Below, piece by piece: positions 17,326-26,585 of a stretch of 37,976 nt of DNA. A program made the translations under genes and the position numbers. The notes beneath the pieces are model-generated. The model worked only from the letters and a program-made list of their open reading frames with translations. It was not told the origin of the DNA and ran no database searches. How positions within the stretch are numbered: the first letter of the stretch is position 1; every line of letters starts with the position of its first letter. The DNA comes from Halieaceae bacterium. GTDB taxonomy: Bacteria; Pseudomonadota; Gammaproteobacteria; Pseudomonadales; Halieaceae. Location: assembly GCA_028282105.1 (NCBI GenBank), contig JANQIO010000114.1:1-37976 (forward strand), read 5' to 3'.

Positions 17326-19140
17326 TCAGTTCAGGTCGACAATGCAAGCAGAGCACATCACCGTGACACGCGGCTGGCTGAGCTCGGCCAGCGGCGCCAG
17401 CACTGCTTCCACCTGGCGGTACAGGTCCTTGACCCCCGGCGCCACGCTGACCGGCGCCTGTTGCGACATATCGCGCAGCAGTTGTTCGCCGAAGGACAGC
17501 TCACGCTCGATATAGTTGACGCGGTATTCCTCGAGGCTGGCCAGTTCCGCGGCGTGGGCGATGGCGTCTTCAAGATCCCCCATCTCATCCACCAGGCCCA
17601 GCTCCTGGGCAGTGGTGCCAATCCACACCCGGCCGCCGGCGATGCCGCGCACAAACGGTGCCTCCAGCTCGCGGCCCTCTGCCACCACATCAATAAAACG
17701 GCGGTAAATGCTCTCCGAGATATTGAAGAAGTGTTGGTCCAGTTGCTCATCGGTAGGCAGTTGCAGGCCCCAGCCCGCGTACTTGCTGGTGCGCACACCG
17801 TCGTAACTGATACCCAGGTAGTCGAACAGGTTTTCCGCGGTGGGTATCACCACTGCCACACCAATCGAGCCGGTGATGGTGGTGGGCAGCGCGAAGATGC
17901 GATCCGCCGGGCTACTGACCCACATGCCGCCGCTGGCCGCGTAGTTGCCCATCGATACCACCACCGGCAGGTCGCGACCCTGGGCGGCCATCATCTCCTC
18001 GCGAATCATATCGCTGGCAATCACTGACCCCCCGGGGCTGTTCACCCGTATCACGATAGCGCGGGTGTTCTCGTCTTCATAAGCGCGGCGTACCTGGCTG
18101 GCAATCTCGTCGGAGCCCGCTACCCCGGGCTCTACCTCACCGCGCTGCAGGCCACCTTCCGCAAACACAACGGCTACCGCGTCGTCACCCTTCACCTTCG
18201 GCTCTTCAAGCTGGGCCAGGTAGGCAGCGGCGGTGATATGCGGGTAGGTCTCGCGCTCGGCATCATCATCAGTACCGAAGCGCTCCATCATCCAGGAGCG
18301 GAAACCCGGGAAGGTCTTGGTGCCATCGATGACACCCTCCGCCTGGGCAAAGGCCAGGTTCTCGTAGGCAGCTTCTTCCAGCAGCAACACCGGGTAGTCA
18401 TCCGCCAGCATCTGGAACACCTCGCCGTCGATACCGCGGCCGGCTGCCATGCTCTGCTTCATGGCGGCCCAAATCGGCTGGTACAGAGCTTCGCGCTGCT
18501 CCCGGTCCTTGTCCGACATGCTGTCGCGGGAGAGCCGCTCGACCGCGGACTTGTACTCGCCCTGGGCGTAGTTGTGGATGGTGAGCTTGAGGTTCTCCGC
18601 CAGCTGGCGCACATAGCGGCCGTAGCCACCCACGCCGGACATCATCAGCGCGCCGGAGGGATGCATATAGATTTCGTCGGCCTGGGCAGCCATCAGGTAG
18701 CCACCGGTGCTCAGGCTATCACTGTAGGCGATCACAGGCGTGTCGCCCTCGCGCAGCCTCGCCAGCGCCGCGGCAATCTCCAGTGCTGTTGACGGGCCGC
18801 CGAACCGGGTCTTGCCGAAGTCCAGCAATACCCCGCTGAGGCGTTCATCCTCGGCGGCGGCGTCAATCACACGCAACAGGTCGCGGGCCTGGATTTGCGC
18901 CGGTGCATCAAATGCCGGCGGGAAGCTCAGCGGTGAGCGGAAGGCGGCCTGGTCCACGACAATGCCCTCGGGGGCGATGATCAGCACACGCCCGTCAGGG
19001 TCAACGGTGGGCGGGCGCTGGGCCAGCACGGCGAACACAACCACCAGCAGGTAGACCAGGAAACCGAGCGTCAGCAGGTTGACCGTCCACACCCGGATCG
19101 TGGTCAGCACGTTGCCGACCTTTTCGATACCCTTCGCCAT
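17326..19140 (-). CDS. sppA: Signal peptide peptidase SppA, 67K type
   Basis: 604 aa; inner-membrane serine protease that degrades cleaved signal peptides, facing the periplasm. One N-terminal membrane helix (about residues 19-40) precedes two tandem S49 domains. The catalytic lysine is Lys197 (YAQGEYKSAVER) in the first domain and the nucleophile Ser403 (GNYAASGGMWVSS) in the second, matching E. coli Lys209/Ser409. The ATG at 19140 has GGGAGAAGG upstream; a longer start at 19191 lacks this and adds an unrelated stretch. It is divergent from the MoxR operon and convergent with uxaC. The tail VMCSACIVDLN with two cysteines is unusual. Confidence 0.96.
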   Translation of the reverse strand: MAKGIEKVGNVLTTIRVWTVNLLTLGFLVYLLVVVFAVLAQRPPTVDPDGRVLIIAPEGIVVDQAAFRSPLSFPPAFDAPAQIQARDLLRVIDAAAEDERLSGVLLDFGKTRFGGPSTALEIAAALARLREGDTPVIAYSDSLSTGGYLMAAQADEIYMHPSGALMMSGVGGYGRYVRQLAENLKLTIHNYAQGEYKSAVERLSRDSMSDKDREQREALYQPIWAAMKQSMAAGRGIDGEVFQMLADDYPVLLLEEAAYENLAFAQAEGVIDGTKTFPGFRSWMMERFGTDDDAERETYPHITAAAYLAQLEEPKVKGDDAVAVVFAEGGLQRGEVEPGVAGSDEIASQVRRAYEDENTRAIVIRVNSPGGSVIASDMIREEMMAAQGRDLPVVVSMGNYAASGGMWVSSPADRIFALPTTITGSIGVAVVIPTAENLFDYLGISYDGVRTSKYAGWGLQLPTDEQLDQHFFNISESIYRRFIDVVAEGRELEAPFVRGIAGGRVWIGTTAQELGLVDEMGDLEDAIAHAAELASLEEYRVNYIERELSFGEQLLRDMSQQAPVSVAPGVKDLYRQVEAVLAPLAELSQPRVTVMCSACIVDLN

Positions 19141-19248
19141 GACCTTCTCCCTTCCAGCGAAACTTGACGGCGAGTATACAGCCTCGCCCACAGACTATAG
19201 CTACGGCTACACTTACAGGCCTTAACGAAGACTACGCAAGGACACAGC

Positions 19249-20214
19249 TTGGAAACCACACGGAATGCGGTGAACACCTTGATCGAGGCGATGAATCGCT
19301 CGGTCATCGGCCAGGAGACCGTTACCGAGGCGCTGGCCATCGCCCTGCTGTGCAACGGCAACCTGATGCTGGAGGGTTACCCCGGTACGGCGAAAACCCG
19401 CTCCATCAAGACCCTGGCGCAGGTGTTGGAAGCCAGCCTCGGCCGCATCCAGTTCACGCCAGACCTGCTGCCCTCGGACGTGACCGGCACCGAGGTTTAC
19501 CAGGACATGGGCGGGCAACAAACCCTGACCTTCCAGCAGGGCCCGATCTTCAACAACCTGGTCCTGGCCGACGAGATCAACCGCGCACCTGCCAAGGTAC
19601 AGGCCGCCCTGCTGGAAGCCATGGAGGAACGCCAGGTCACCGTGGCCGGCAAGACCTACCCGCTGCCGCCGCTGTTCATGGTGCTGGCCACCCAGAATCC
19701 CATCGAACAGGAAGGCACCTATCCCCTGCCCGAAGCACAGATGGACCGCTTCCTGATGAAGGTAAACCTGGACTACCCGGACGGCGACGCCGAGCTCGGC
19801 ATCGTGCGCCTGGTACACGACGAGGAATCCCCGTCCGAGTCTCAGGCCACCGTGGTACCGCAGGATCAGGTATTCGCCGCCCGCGAGGCGGTCCGCCAGG
19901 TGCACGCCAGCGACAACGTCGAGCGCTACATGGTAGATATCGTTATGGCCACCCGCGCACCCGGAGGCTTCGAGGGCGAGCTGCCACAGTGGATTGAAAT
20001 CGGCTCCAGCCCGCGCGCCAGCATCAGCCTGCACCGGGCGGCGCGAGCCCGGGCATTCCTGCAGGGGCGTGACTTCGTGGACCCCGATGACGTGCGCGCG
20101 GTCGCGCACGGCGTGCTGCGCCACCGGCTGATCCTCAGCTACGATGCCCTGGCCGACAACGTTACCCCCGACCAGGTAATCGACGAGCTATTGCGCCAGG
20201 TGGCCGTGGCCTGA
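19249..20214 (+). CDS. MoxR-type AAA+ ATPase
   Basis: 321 aa. Walker A is GYPGTAKT (43-50), Walker B LVLADEI (104-110) followed by NRAPAKVQAALLEAMEE, and the sensor stretch is ATQNPIEQEGTYPLPEAQMDRF, all typical of the MoxR family. These ATPases act as chaperones with VWA proteins in assembly of enzymes or envelope functions. The start is probably TTG at 19249, with AAGGA 7 nt upstream; an internal ATG at 19291 would remove the conserved N-terminal helix. The stop overlaps the next ATG (TGATG). It is the first gene of a six-gene operon ending with BatD. Confidence 0.95.
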   Translation: METTRNAVNTLIEAMNRSVIGQETVTEALAIALLCNGNLMLEGYPGTAKTRSIKTLAQVLEASLGRIQFTPDLLPSDVTGTEVYQDMGGQQTLTFQQGPIFNNLVLADEINRAPAKVQAALLEAMEERQVTVAGKTYPLPPLFMVLATQNPIEQEGTYPLPEAQMDRFLMKVNLDYPDGDAELGIVRLVHDEESPSESQATVVPQDQVFAAREAVRQVHASDNVERYMVDIVMATRAPGGFEGELPQWIEIGSSPRASISLHRAARARAFLQGRDFVDPDDVRAVAHGVLRHRLILSYDALADNVTPDQVIDELLRQVAVA

Positions 20215-21128
20215 TGTCGGCGGGCATCTACACCGACACCGCCAGCCTGGCCCGACTGCGCCATGACGCCCGCGGCTTTTCCCTGCTGCCACAGCAACCG
20301 CTGGGCAGCCCGCTGGCAGGCCGGAAGCGCTCACGGCTGAGAGGACGCGGGCTGGACTTCGAGGAACTGCGCCACTATCGACCCGGCGACGACATCCGCA
20401 CCATGGACTGGCGAGTGACCAATCGCACCGGCAAGCCCCATGTGCGTGTTTACACCGAGGAGCGGGATCGACCGGTGATCCTGGTGGTGGACCAACGTCT
20501 TGGTATGTTCTTCGGCAGCCGCGTGAAAATGAAATCCGTGGTCGCGGCTGAGCTGGCAGCACTGGCTGCCTGGCGGGTACTCTCCCAGGGAGACCGAGTG
20601 GGCACCATTCTTTTCAACGACAGTCGCTGCCTGCAATCACGCCCGTCGCGCAGCGAACGCATGCTGCTGAAAAGCCTGGGTCAGCTCAGCCAGATGAACA
20701 GCGAGCTGCGCGCCGACCAGTCTTCACCCCCCTGCCCCGGCCAGCTGGCCACGGCCCTGAACATTGCCGAGCGTATGGCTGGCCACGACTTCCTGGTATG
20801 CATCGTTTCCGACTTCGACGGCTGGAACGCAGCAAGCCTCGCCAGCGTCAAACGCATGGCCCGCCACAATGACCTGATCGCTGCGCTGGTGTTCGATCCC
20901 CTCGAGCAGGACATCACCCCGGCCAGCAGCCTGGTGGTGTCGGACGGTCACTACCAGCTACAGGTCGAACCGGAGCGCAGTGAACTCGGCAAACGCTTCC
21001 AGGATAGCTTTCAATCCAGCTTCAGCGACCTGCAGCAGGAGCTGCGCAAGCACGGTATGCCGGTGCTGCCCATCGATACCGTGGCGCCGGTGTTTGAGCA
21101 GCTGCGTCGGGAACTGGGGCGGCACTGA
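20214..21128 (+). CDS. DUF58 domain protein of the MoxR-Bat operon
   Basis: 304 aa with the hallmark DUF58 stretch GRGLDFEELRHYRPGDDIRTMDWRVTNRTGKPHVRVYTEERDRPV (split here: GRGLDFEELRHYRPGDD at about 44-60 and MDWRVTNRTGKPHVRV after it). A VWA-like fold follows (VILVVDQRLGMFF, then VGTILFNDSR, CIVSDFDGW). No membrane helix is seen, so it is likely cytoplasmic and works with MoxR. The ATG overlaps the moxR stop by one base, and the next gene starts one base after its TGA. Specific function is unknown in the family. Confidence 0.92.
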   Translation: MSAGIYTDTASLARLRHDARGFSLLPQQPLGSPLAGRKRSRLRGRGLDFEELRHYRPGDDIRTMDWRVTNRTGKPHVRVYTEERDRPVILVVDQRLGMFFGSRVKMKSVVAAELAALAAWRVLSQGDRVGTILFNDSRCLQSRPSRSERMLLKSLGQLSQMNSELRADQSSPPCPGQLATALNIAERMAGHDFLVCIVSDFDGWNAASLASVKRMARHNDLIAALVFDPLEQDITPASSLVVSDGHYQLQVEPERSELGKRFQDSFQSSFSDLQQELRKHGMPVLPIDTVAPVFEQLRRELGRH

Positions 21129-21129
21129 C

Positions 21130-21624
21130 ATGGCCGCGCCACCGCTGCCGGAGATTTTTGGCAACTACGCGATCCGCGGCATACAGGAAGTGCTCCCCCC
21201 CGAGCCGCTCTCCTGGTGGCCGCAGACGCCCGGCTGGCTGGTCGTGGCCGCCCTGTTGCTGGCCTGGCTGACCCGGCGCGGCTGGCGGGCCTGGCGGCGC
21301 TGGCAGCGCAACCGCTACCGGCGCGAAGCCCTGGCTGCACTCGCCAGCGCCAGCGGTGAGCCCGCCGCGCGCCTGCAGGCAGTCGCCACGATCCTCAAAA
21401 TCGCCGCACTCGCCGCCTACCCGCGCCGCGAGGTCGCTCAGCTCAGTGGCTACGCCTGGCTGGAATGGCTGGAGGCGCGGGGCACCGACTTCCGTGACAG
21501 CAGCCGCGTGCTGCTGGGCGAAAGCCAGTATCGCAAGCCACAGGACCTGGACCACTCGGCGCTCGACCGCCTGGTCGAGGACTGTGCCGCCTGGATTCGC
21601 GAGCACCCGGAGCCGGCCGCATGA
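21130..21624 (+). CDS. DUF4381 membrane protein of the MoxR-Bat operon
   Basis: 164 aa. The start matches DUF4381 (PLPEIFGNYAIRGIQEVLPPEPLSWWPQTPGW), followed by one membrane helix (about residues 36-50), a very basic stretch (RRGWRAWRRWQRNRYRR) and a helical cytoplasmic domain with YPRREVAQLSGYAWLEWLE. I chose the ATG at 21130, one base after the DUF58 stop; a longer frame inside DUF58 has no homology. The stop overlaps the next start by 4 nt (ATGA). Proteins of this type are found only in MoxR-VWA operons, with unknown molecular role. Confidence 0.9.
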   Translation: MAAPPLPEIFGNYAIRGIQEVLPPEPLSWWPQTPGWLVVAALLLAWLTRRGWRAWRRWQRNRYRREALAALASASGEPAARLQAVATILKIAALAAYPRREVAQLSGYAWLEWLEARGTDFRDSSRVLLGESQYRKPQDLDHSALDRLVEDCAAWIREHPEPAA

Positions 21625-22610
21625 TCGAGCTGGCCCACCCGCTGTGGCTGCTGTTGTTACCGCTGCCTCTGCTGCTGCGGCGCCTGCCGGCCTTCAAGCA
21701 CCGCCGTGATTCGGTCAAGGTGCCCTTCTTCACGCGGCTGGTGGAGCTGAGCGAGGAAGCCCCCCAGACCGGCGCCGTCGTGCTGGTAAAAACCACCCTG
21801 CAGAAGATCCTGGTGGTGTTTACCTGGCTGTGCCTGGTGCTGGCGGCCGCCAAACCCGAGTGGGTGGGCGAGCCCATCGAGCAGACCCGCTCGGCACGGG
21901 ACCTGATGGTGGCCGTCGATCTGTCGGGCTCCATGCAGGCGACAGATTTTGCCACCCCGGACGGTGAGCAGATCGACCGCCTGGTGGCCGTAAAACGCGT
22001 GCTCACGGAACTGGCTGCGGAGCGCGGTGGCGACCGTCTCGGCCTGATCGTATTCGGCAGCGCGCCCTACCTGCAGGCGCCCTTCACAGAAGACCACGAC
22101 ACCTGGCGTACCCTGCTGATGGAAACCGAGATTGGCATGGCCGGCCAGAGTACGGTGTTCGGTGACGCCATTGGCCTGGCGATTCACCTTTTCGACAAGT
22201 CCGCTACTGACAACCGTGTGCTGATGATCCTCACCGACGGTAATGACACCGGCAGCACCGTGCCGCCGGTGGAAGCCGCCAAGGTGGCAAGCAGCCGCGA
22301 CATTCGCATCCATACCGTAGCCATGGGTGACCCCACCAGCATCGGCGAGGAAGAGCTGGACGTGGAGACCCTGCAGCGGGTGGCGGAGCTGACCGGCGGC
22401 GCCTATTTCCAGGCCATGGACCGCAGCGAACTCGAACGCGCCTACGCCGCCATCGCCGCCCTGGAGCCCGAGGAGTATGAGAGCGTCAGCTTCCGACCGC
22501 GGCACAGCCTGCACCATATCCCGGTGGCGCTGGTGATGCTGTACTACGGCATCTACCACCTGCTTGCCGGCCTCAGCGCCAGCCGCCGCCGGACCCGTTA
22601 TGCCCACTGA
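21621..22610 (+). CDS. VWA-domain membrane protein, BatA-like
   Basis: 329 aa. Two helices at the N-terminus (about residues 7-20 and 58-78) and one at the C-terminus (about 302-320) flank a von Willebrand factor A domain. The metal-ion site is complete: DLSGS at 100-104, a threonine in the GQSTVFGDAIG loop and the aspartate in LTDGNDTG. This fits BatA/BatB-type proteins with a periplasmic VWA domain. The start overlaps the DUF4381 stop (ATGA) and the end overlaps the next gene by 11 bp, so translation is coupled. Bat proteins have been linked to stress tolerance in other bacteria; the ligand is unknown. Confidence 0.92.
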   Translation: MIELAHPLWLLLLPLPLLLRRLPAFKHRRDSVKVPFFTRLVELSEEAPQTGAVVLVKTTLQKILVVFTWLCLVLAAAKPEWVGEPIEQTRSARDLMVAVDLSGSMQATDFATPDGEQIDRLVAVKRVLTELAAERGGDRLGLIVFGSAPYLQAPFTEDHDTWRTLLMETEIGMAGQSTVFGDAIGLAIHLFDKSATDNRVLMILTDGNDTGSTVPPVEAAKVASSRDIRIHTVAMGDPTSIGEEELDVETLQRVAELTGGAYFQAMDRSELERAYAAIAALEPEEYESVSFRPRHSLHHIPVALVMLYYGIYHLLAGLSASRRRTRYAH

Positions 22611-24171
22611 CAGCCTGCTGGAACACTTCCACTTCCTGCGCCCGGCCTGGGGGCTGCTGCTCGTGCTGCCCGCCATCACCCTGCTGATGCAGTGGCGCCG
22701 GGAGCGCCAGGATTCCGGCTGGAATGACATTATCGCGCCCCACCTGCTGAGCGCACTGCGCCTGCGCCAGTTCAGCCATCGCCTGCTGAGCCCGCCGACA
22801 GTGGCAGCCCTGCTGATGATCATCATGGGCATTGTTGCCATGGGTCCGAGCTGGCGTCAGCAGCCCTCACCACTGACCCGGGATGAGGCCGCCCTGGTGG
22901 TGCTGCTGGATACCTCACGCTCCATGCAGGCAAGCGACGTGCAACCCTCGCGACTGGTGCGGGCACGCCAGAAGATCGCCGACCTGCTGGCGCTGCGCGC
23001 CGGCTCGCGCACAGCGATGGTGGTCTACGCCGGCAGCGCGCACACCGTGCTCGATCTCACCGACGACATTGACATCCTCTGGCAATACCTGGCCGCGCTG
23101 GACACGGACATCATGCCGCGACGCGGCAAGTTCGCAGAATACGCCCTGCCCCTGGTAGACCGCATCGTCGGCGACAGCACGGCACCCACCACCGTGCTGC
23201 TTATCAGCGACGGGGTATCCGACAGCAGCGCCGATGCATTTGGCGACTGGTTTGGTGAGCGCCCCCACCAGTTGCTGGTACTGGGTGTCGGCACCGAGCA
23301 AGCCGGCGCTGGCGCTGCCCCTCTTGAGACCGCCGCCTTGCAGTCCCTGGCGCGCCGCTCGGGGGGGCGTTACTTCAGCCTGAGCATCGATGACAGCGAT
23401 GTGCGCAATATTGCCCGCCGCATTGAGGCCCACTACGTGGTCAGCGAGGACGAGGCCGTGCCCTGGCTGGACAGCGGCTATAGCCTGGTATTCCCCTGTC
23501 TGGCGCTGTTCCTGCTGTGGTTCCGGCGCGGCTGGACCCTGCAGTGGTGCCTGCTGATCGGGCTGGGGCTGTGCCAGCCTCAAACTGCGCGGGCGGACAG
23601 CAACGCCTTTCTGGACCTGTGGCTGACGCCGGACCAGCAAGGCGCCCTGCTGATGCAGCGCGGCCACTACCAGGCCGCTGCCCAGCGCTTTCGCGATCCA
23701 CTGCGCAAGGGGTTTGCCTACTACTACGCCGAAGAGTTCGATCTCGCCGCCGAGTACTTTGCGCGAGTGGATACGCCGGCAGCGCGCTTCAACCAGGCCA
23801 ACGCCCTGGCCCATGGCGAGCACTACCTGCGCGCGGTGGCCATCTACCAAGGCCTGCTGACGGAGGATTCCGCTTTTGTCGTCGCCGAAAAGAACCGCCG
23901 AATCGTTCAGGAATTGATCGACGCCATCAATATCATGAGTGAATCCCAGGCCGACGAGGGCCTGGGTTCCAAAGAGCTCGGCGAGGATGAAGCGCGCCGC
24001 GCGGATGGCGCAGAGCGTGTGACCATGGCGGCGGACCAGATTGAGCAGCTCAGTGCCGATGACATCCTGCAGGACGAGAAAGTCAGCGAGATGTGGATGC
24101 GCAGCGTGCAGCGCGACCCCTCCCATTTCCTGTCGATTAAGTTCGGTATGCAACTGGAACAACAGCAATGA
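22600..24171 (+). CDS. VWA plus TPR membrane protein, BatB-BatC fusion
   Basis: 523 aa. N-terminal helices (about 16-30 and 66-82), a VWA domain with an intact metal site (DTSRS 104-108; LLISDGVSDS), a central membrane segment (about 300-330) and a TPR region (about 345-430; GALLMQRGHYQAAAQRF, YYAEEFDLAAEYFARV, NALAHGEHYLRAVAIYQGLL). The tail is acidic and helical. This joins what are BatB and BatC in Bacteroides-type operons. The ATG at 22600 overlaps the preceding stop; an upstream in-frame start at 22564 lies inside the neighbour. The last four bases overlap the batD start. Confidence 0.92.
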   Translation: MPTDSLLEHFHFLRPAWGLLLVLPAITLLMQWRRERQDSGWNDIIAPHLLSALRLRQFSHRLLSPPTVAALLMIIMGIVAMGPSWRQQPSPLTRDEAALVVLLDTSRSMQASDVQPSRLVRARQKIADLLALRAGSRTAMVVYAGSAHTVLDLTDDIDILWQYLAALDTDIMPRRGKFAEYALPLVDRIVGDSTAPTTVLLISDGVSDSSADAFGDWFGERPHQLLVLGVGTEQAGAGAAPLETAALQSLARRSGGRYFSLSIDDSDVRNIARRIEAHYVVSEDEAVPWLDSGYSLVFPCLALFLLWFRRGWTLQWCLLIGLGLCQPQTARADSNAFLDLWLTPDQQGALLMQRGHYQAAAQRFRDPLRKGFAYYYAEEFDLAAEYFARVDTPAARFNQANALAHGEHYLRAVAIYQGLLTEDSAFVVAEKNRRIVQELIDAINIMSESQADEGLGSKELGEDEARRADGAERVTMAADQIEQLSADDILQDEKVSEMWMRSVQRDPSHFLSIKFGMQLEQQQ

Positions 24172-25415
24172 GGTGGGGGGCTAGCCTGCTGAGTCTGCTG
24201 GCGGCGATGCTGACGACCGCCGCCACCCAGGCTGCCGGCCTGGATGCTCTGCTGGCAGAAGACCGCCTGCGCGTGCGTAGCTGGCTGGAACCGGCTGAGA
24301 ATATCGTTCGCGGCCAGGAAGTGCGGCTGGTCATGGAGGTTTCCACACCGCGCTGGTTTGCCGGTGGCACCGGCATACGGGCGCCGGAAGTGCCCGGGCT
24401 GCTGATTCTTCGGCGCAACGAGTTTGCCGTGAACCTCAGCCGGCGCGAAGCGGGCGCAACCTGGGTGGTGCAGCGCTGGCAGCTGGAGCTATACCCCCAG
24501 CGGGAAGGTGACTATGAACTGCCGCCCGTCACCCTGAGCCTGGCCGTCAACGATGCTGCACTGGGCATTGTGCGTGGAGAGCTAAGCACGGAAGCGCTGG
24601 CCTTTAGCGCCGAAGTGCCCGCCGCGGTTCGTGAGCTGGAACGCTGGCTGGCAACGCCATCGCTGGCGATCCGCCAGCGTTTTGACCGTTCTTTACAGGG
24701 CCTGGTGCCGGGCGACGCCTTTACTCGCAGCATCGAGCTGGAGGCGAGCCGAGTGACCGCACTGATGCTGCCCGAGCTGGTGCAGGAGGAACTTCCGGGG
24801 CTGGCGGTCTATCCGGACCTGCCCGAACTCGAAGACCGCGGGAACCGCGGCCAGGCTACAGCCCTGCGGCGCCAGAGCGCCACCTACGTTGTCGAGCAGC
24901 CCGGCCAGTACCGGCTGCCGGAACAAGCCGTCTATTGGTGGAACACCGATACTGGTGGCCTGGAGACAGCGGTGTTGCCGGCGGTGGAAATCGATGCCGG
25001 CGCCGTGGTCGCGGACACGCCAAGCGCGGCCCTGCCAGCACACTGGCTGGGCTGGCTGCTCGCTGTGCTGGGGCTGCTATTGCTGGCCGCGCTGCTGAGG
25101 CGGGCCAGCCACCGCCCTGCCAGGCCCCTGCGGCTGGCGCGCAGGGCGCTCAGCCGCGGGGACGCCAGAGCCGCCGCCCGCGCACTGTACAGCTGGTTGA
25201 ACAGTCGCCCGGGGACCCCCGGCTGGCTGAGCCTGCGCAGCTCGGCAGCTGAGGCGGGCGCCGCCGAGGCCGCCGAACAGCTACTGGCTGCAGCCTATGG
25301 CAGCCACGGCGGCACAACGCCCGACAGCGCCGCGCTGGCCCGGATAGCGCAGCGACGCAAGCCGGGCGGTGCCGCGCAGTCCGGCGGCCTCAACCCGTCT
25401 CAGCCGCGGAAGTAA
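24168..25415 (+). CDS. BatD-like protein
   Basis: 415 aa. A signal peptide (residues 1-22, MRWGASLLSLLAAMLTTAAT) leads into a beta-rich extracytoplasmic domain with the BatD features VRSWLEPAENIVRGQEVRLVM and PRWFAGGTGIRAPEVPGLL, then a membrane helix (about 285-306; LGWLLAVLGLLLLAALL) and an alanine/arginine-rich cytoplasmic tail. It closes the MoxR-Bat operon with an ATGA overlap to the gene before. The final 16 bp overlap the convergent gcvT. Role unknown beyond the Bat complex. Confidence 0.88.
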   Translation: MRWGASLLSLLAAMLTTAATQAAGLDALLAEDRLRVRSWLEPAENIVRGQEVRLVMEVSTPRWFAGGTGIRAPEVPGLLILRRNEFAVNLSRREAGATWVVQRWQLELYPQREGDYELPPVTLSLAVNDAALGIVRGELSTEALAFSAEVPAAVRELERWLATPSLAIRQRFDRSLQGLVPGDAFTRSIELEASRVTALMLPELVQEELPGLAVYPDLPELEDRGNRGQATALRRQSATYVVEQPGQYRLPEQAVYWWNTDTGGLETAVLPAVEIDAGAVVADTPSAALPAHWLGWLLAVLGLLLLAALLRRASHRPARPLRLARRALSRGDARAAARALYSWLNSRPGTPGWLSLRSSAAEAGAAEAAEQLLAAAYGSHGGTTPDSAALARIAQRRKPGGAAQSGGLNPSQPRK

Positions 25416-26503
25416 CGCTGCGGCACAAACGGCATGCGGGTCACAGTGACCGGCAGCGACTTGCCGCGTACGTCCACCGCCAGTGAAGTGCCGGGCTCCT
25501 TATGGGCTGCATCGACTAATGCCATGGCAATCGGCGCGCCCAGGGTAACGCCCATACAGGCGCTGGTCACCACGCCCACCGGGTCACCGCTGGAGCTCAT
25601 CACCGTCTGGCCTTCACGCACCGGGCGCTTACCCGCAACCATCAGCCCTACCCGGCGCAGGTCACCGCCATCATCCTGGCGGGCAAAAATCGCCTCAGCC
25701 CCGACAAAACCGCCGGGGCGGACGCCATCGCGACGGCGGGCTTTGGAGATCGACCACATCAAGGCCGCCTCGACCGGGGTGATCTGATCGGTCAGCTCGT
25801 GGCCGTACAGGCACAGGCCCGCTTCCAGGCGCAGGGAATCGCGCGCACCCAGTCCCACTGGCTTGACCCGCTGATCTGCGAGCAGCAAACGCGCAAAAGC
25901 CTCCGCGCGATCCGCCGGCAGCGACACCTCGAAGCCATCTTCACCGGTATAACCGGAACAGGTGACGTAGACAGGTTCGCCGTCGTACTCGGTATGGCAA
26001 CCGTTCATAAACGGCAGGTCAGTGGCGACGGGCAACACGTCGGCCATCACCTCGCGGGCCTGCGGACCCTGCAGCGCCAGCAGCGCCCGATCTTCCATCA
26101 CCTCCAGCTCAAAACCCTGGAGCCGTTCGCGCAGGTAGGCGATATCGGTCTCCTTGCAGGCTGCGTTTATCACCAGGAAAAAGCTGTCGGCGTCCCAGCG
26201 GGTCACGATGAGGTCATCGCGCACGCCACCGGCGTCGTTGGTCAACAGGGCGTAAACCTGAGCGTTGTCGGACAACCCTACCAGGTCCACCGGCAACAGC
26301 GCCTCAAGCGCCTCGGTGACACCGCTGCCGCTGATCCGCAGCTGCCCCATATGTGACACATCAAACAGACCAGCGGCCGCGCGGGTATGCTGGTGCTCGG
26401 CAATAATGCCGTCGCTGTACTGGACCGGCATCTCGTAGCCGGCAAAGGGAACCATGCGGGCTCCCAGCTCGCGATGCAGTGCATCCAGCGGTACGGTCAG
26501 CAT
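25400..26503 (-). CDS. gcvT: Aminomethyltransferase (glycine cleavage T protein)
   Basis: 367 aa; transfers the methylene group from aminomethyl-lipoyl H protein to tetrahydrofolate and releases ammonia. Family blocks seen: MVPFAGYEMPVQYSDGI, HTRAAAGLFDVSHMGQL, ALLTNDAGGVRDDLIV, ALLALQGPQAREV, YVTCSGYTGEDGFEVSLPA, GLGARDSLRLEAGLCLYGHEL with the catalytic aspartate, and the RYFRG end. The ATG at 26503 has GGGAGAG upstream; the open frame extends further but without homology. No gcvH or gcvP is adjacent, so the rest of the system must be encoded elsewhere. It is divergent from the kinase-like gene, 82 bp apart. Confidence 0.96.
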   Translation of the reverse strand: MLTVPLDALHRELGARMVPFAGYEMPVQYSDGIIAEHQHTRAAAGLFDVSHMGQLRISGSGVTEALEALLPVDLVGLSDNAQVYALLTNDAGGVRDDLIVTRWDADSFFLVINAACKETDIAYLRERLQGFELEVMEDRALLALQGPQAREVMADVLPVATDLPFMNGCHTEYDGEPVYVTCSGYTGEDGFEVSLPADRAEAFARLLLADQRVKPVGLGARDSLRLEAGLCLYGHELTDQITPVEAALMWSISKARRRDGVRPGGFVGAEAIFARQDDGGDLRRVGLMVAGKRPVREGQTVMSSSGDPVGVVTSACMGVTLGAPIAMALVDAAHKEPGTSLAVDVRGKSLPVTVTRMPFVPQRYFRG

Positions 26504-26585
26504 AGAAAGCTCTCCCGGGAAGTCGAAATGGAGCGCCACTCTACCCAGCAGGCCGGGCCGGGGCAAGCCGGTGATAGACTGGGGC

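Noticed and set aside
22915-24168. Minus-strand open frame of about 417 codons opposite the BatB-BatC fusion
   Set aside because: The plus strand has intact VWA and TPR motifs and coupled starts; the antisense frame shows nothing.
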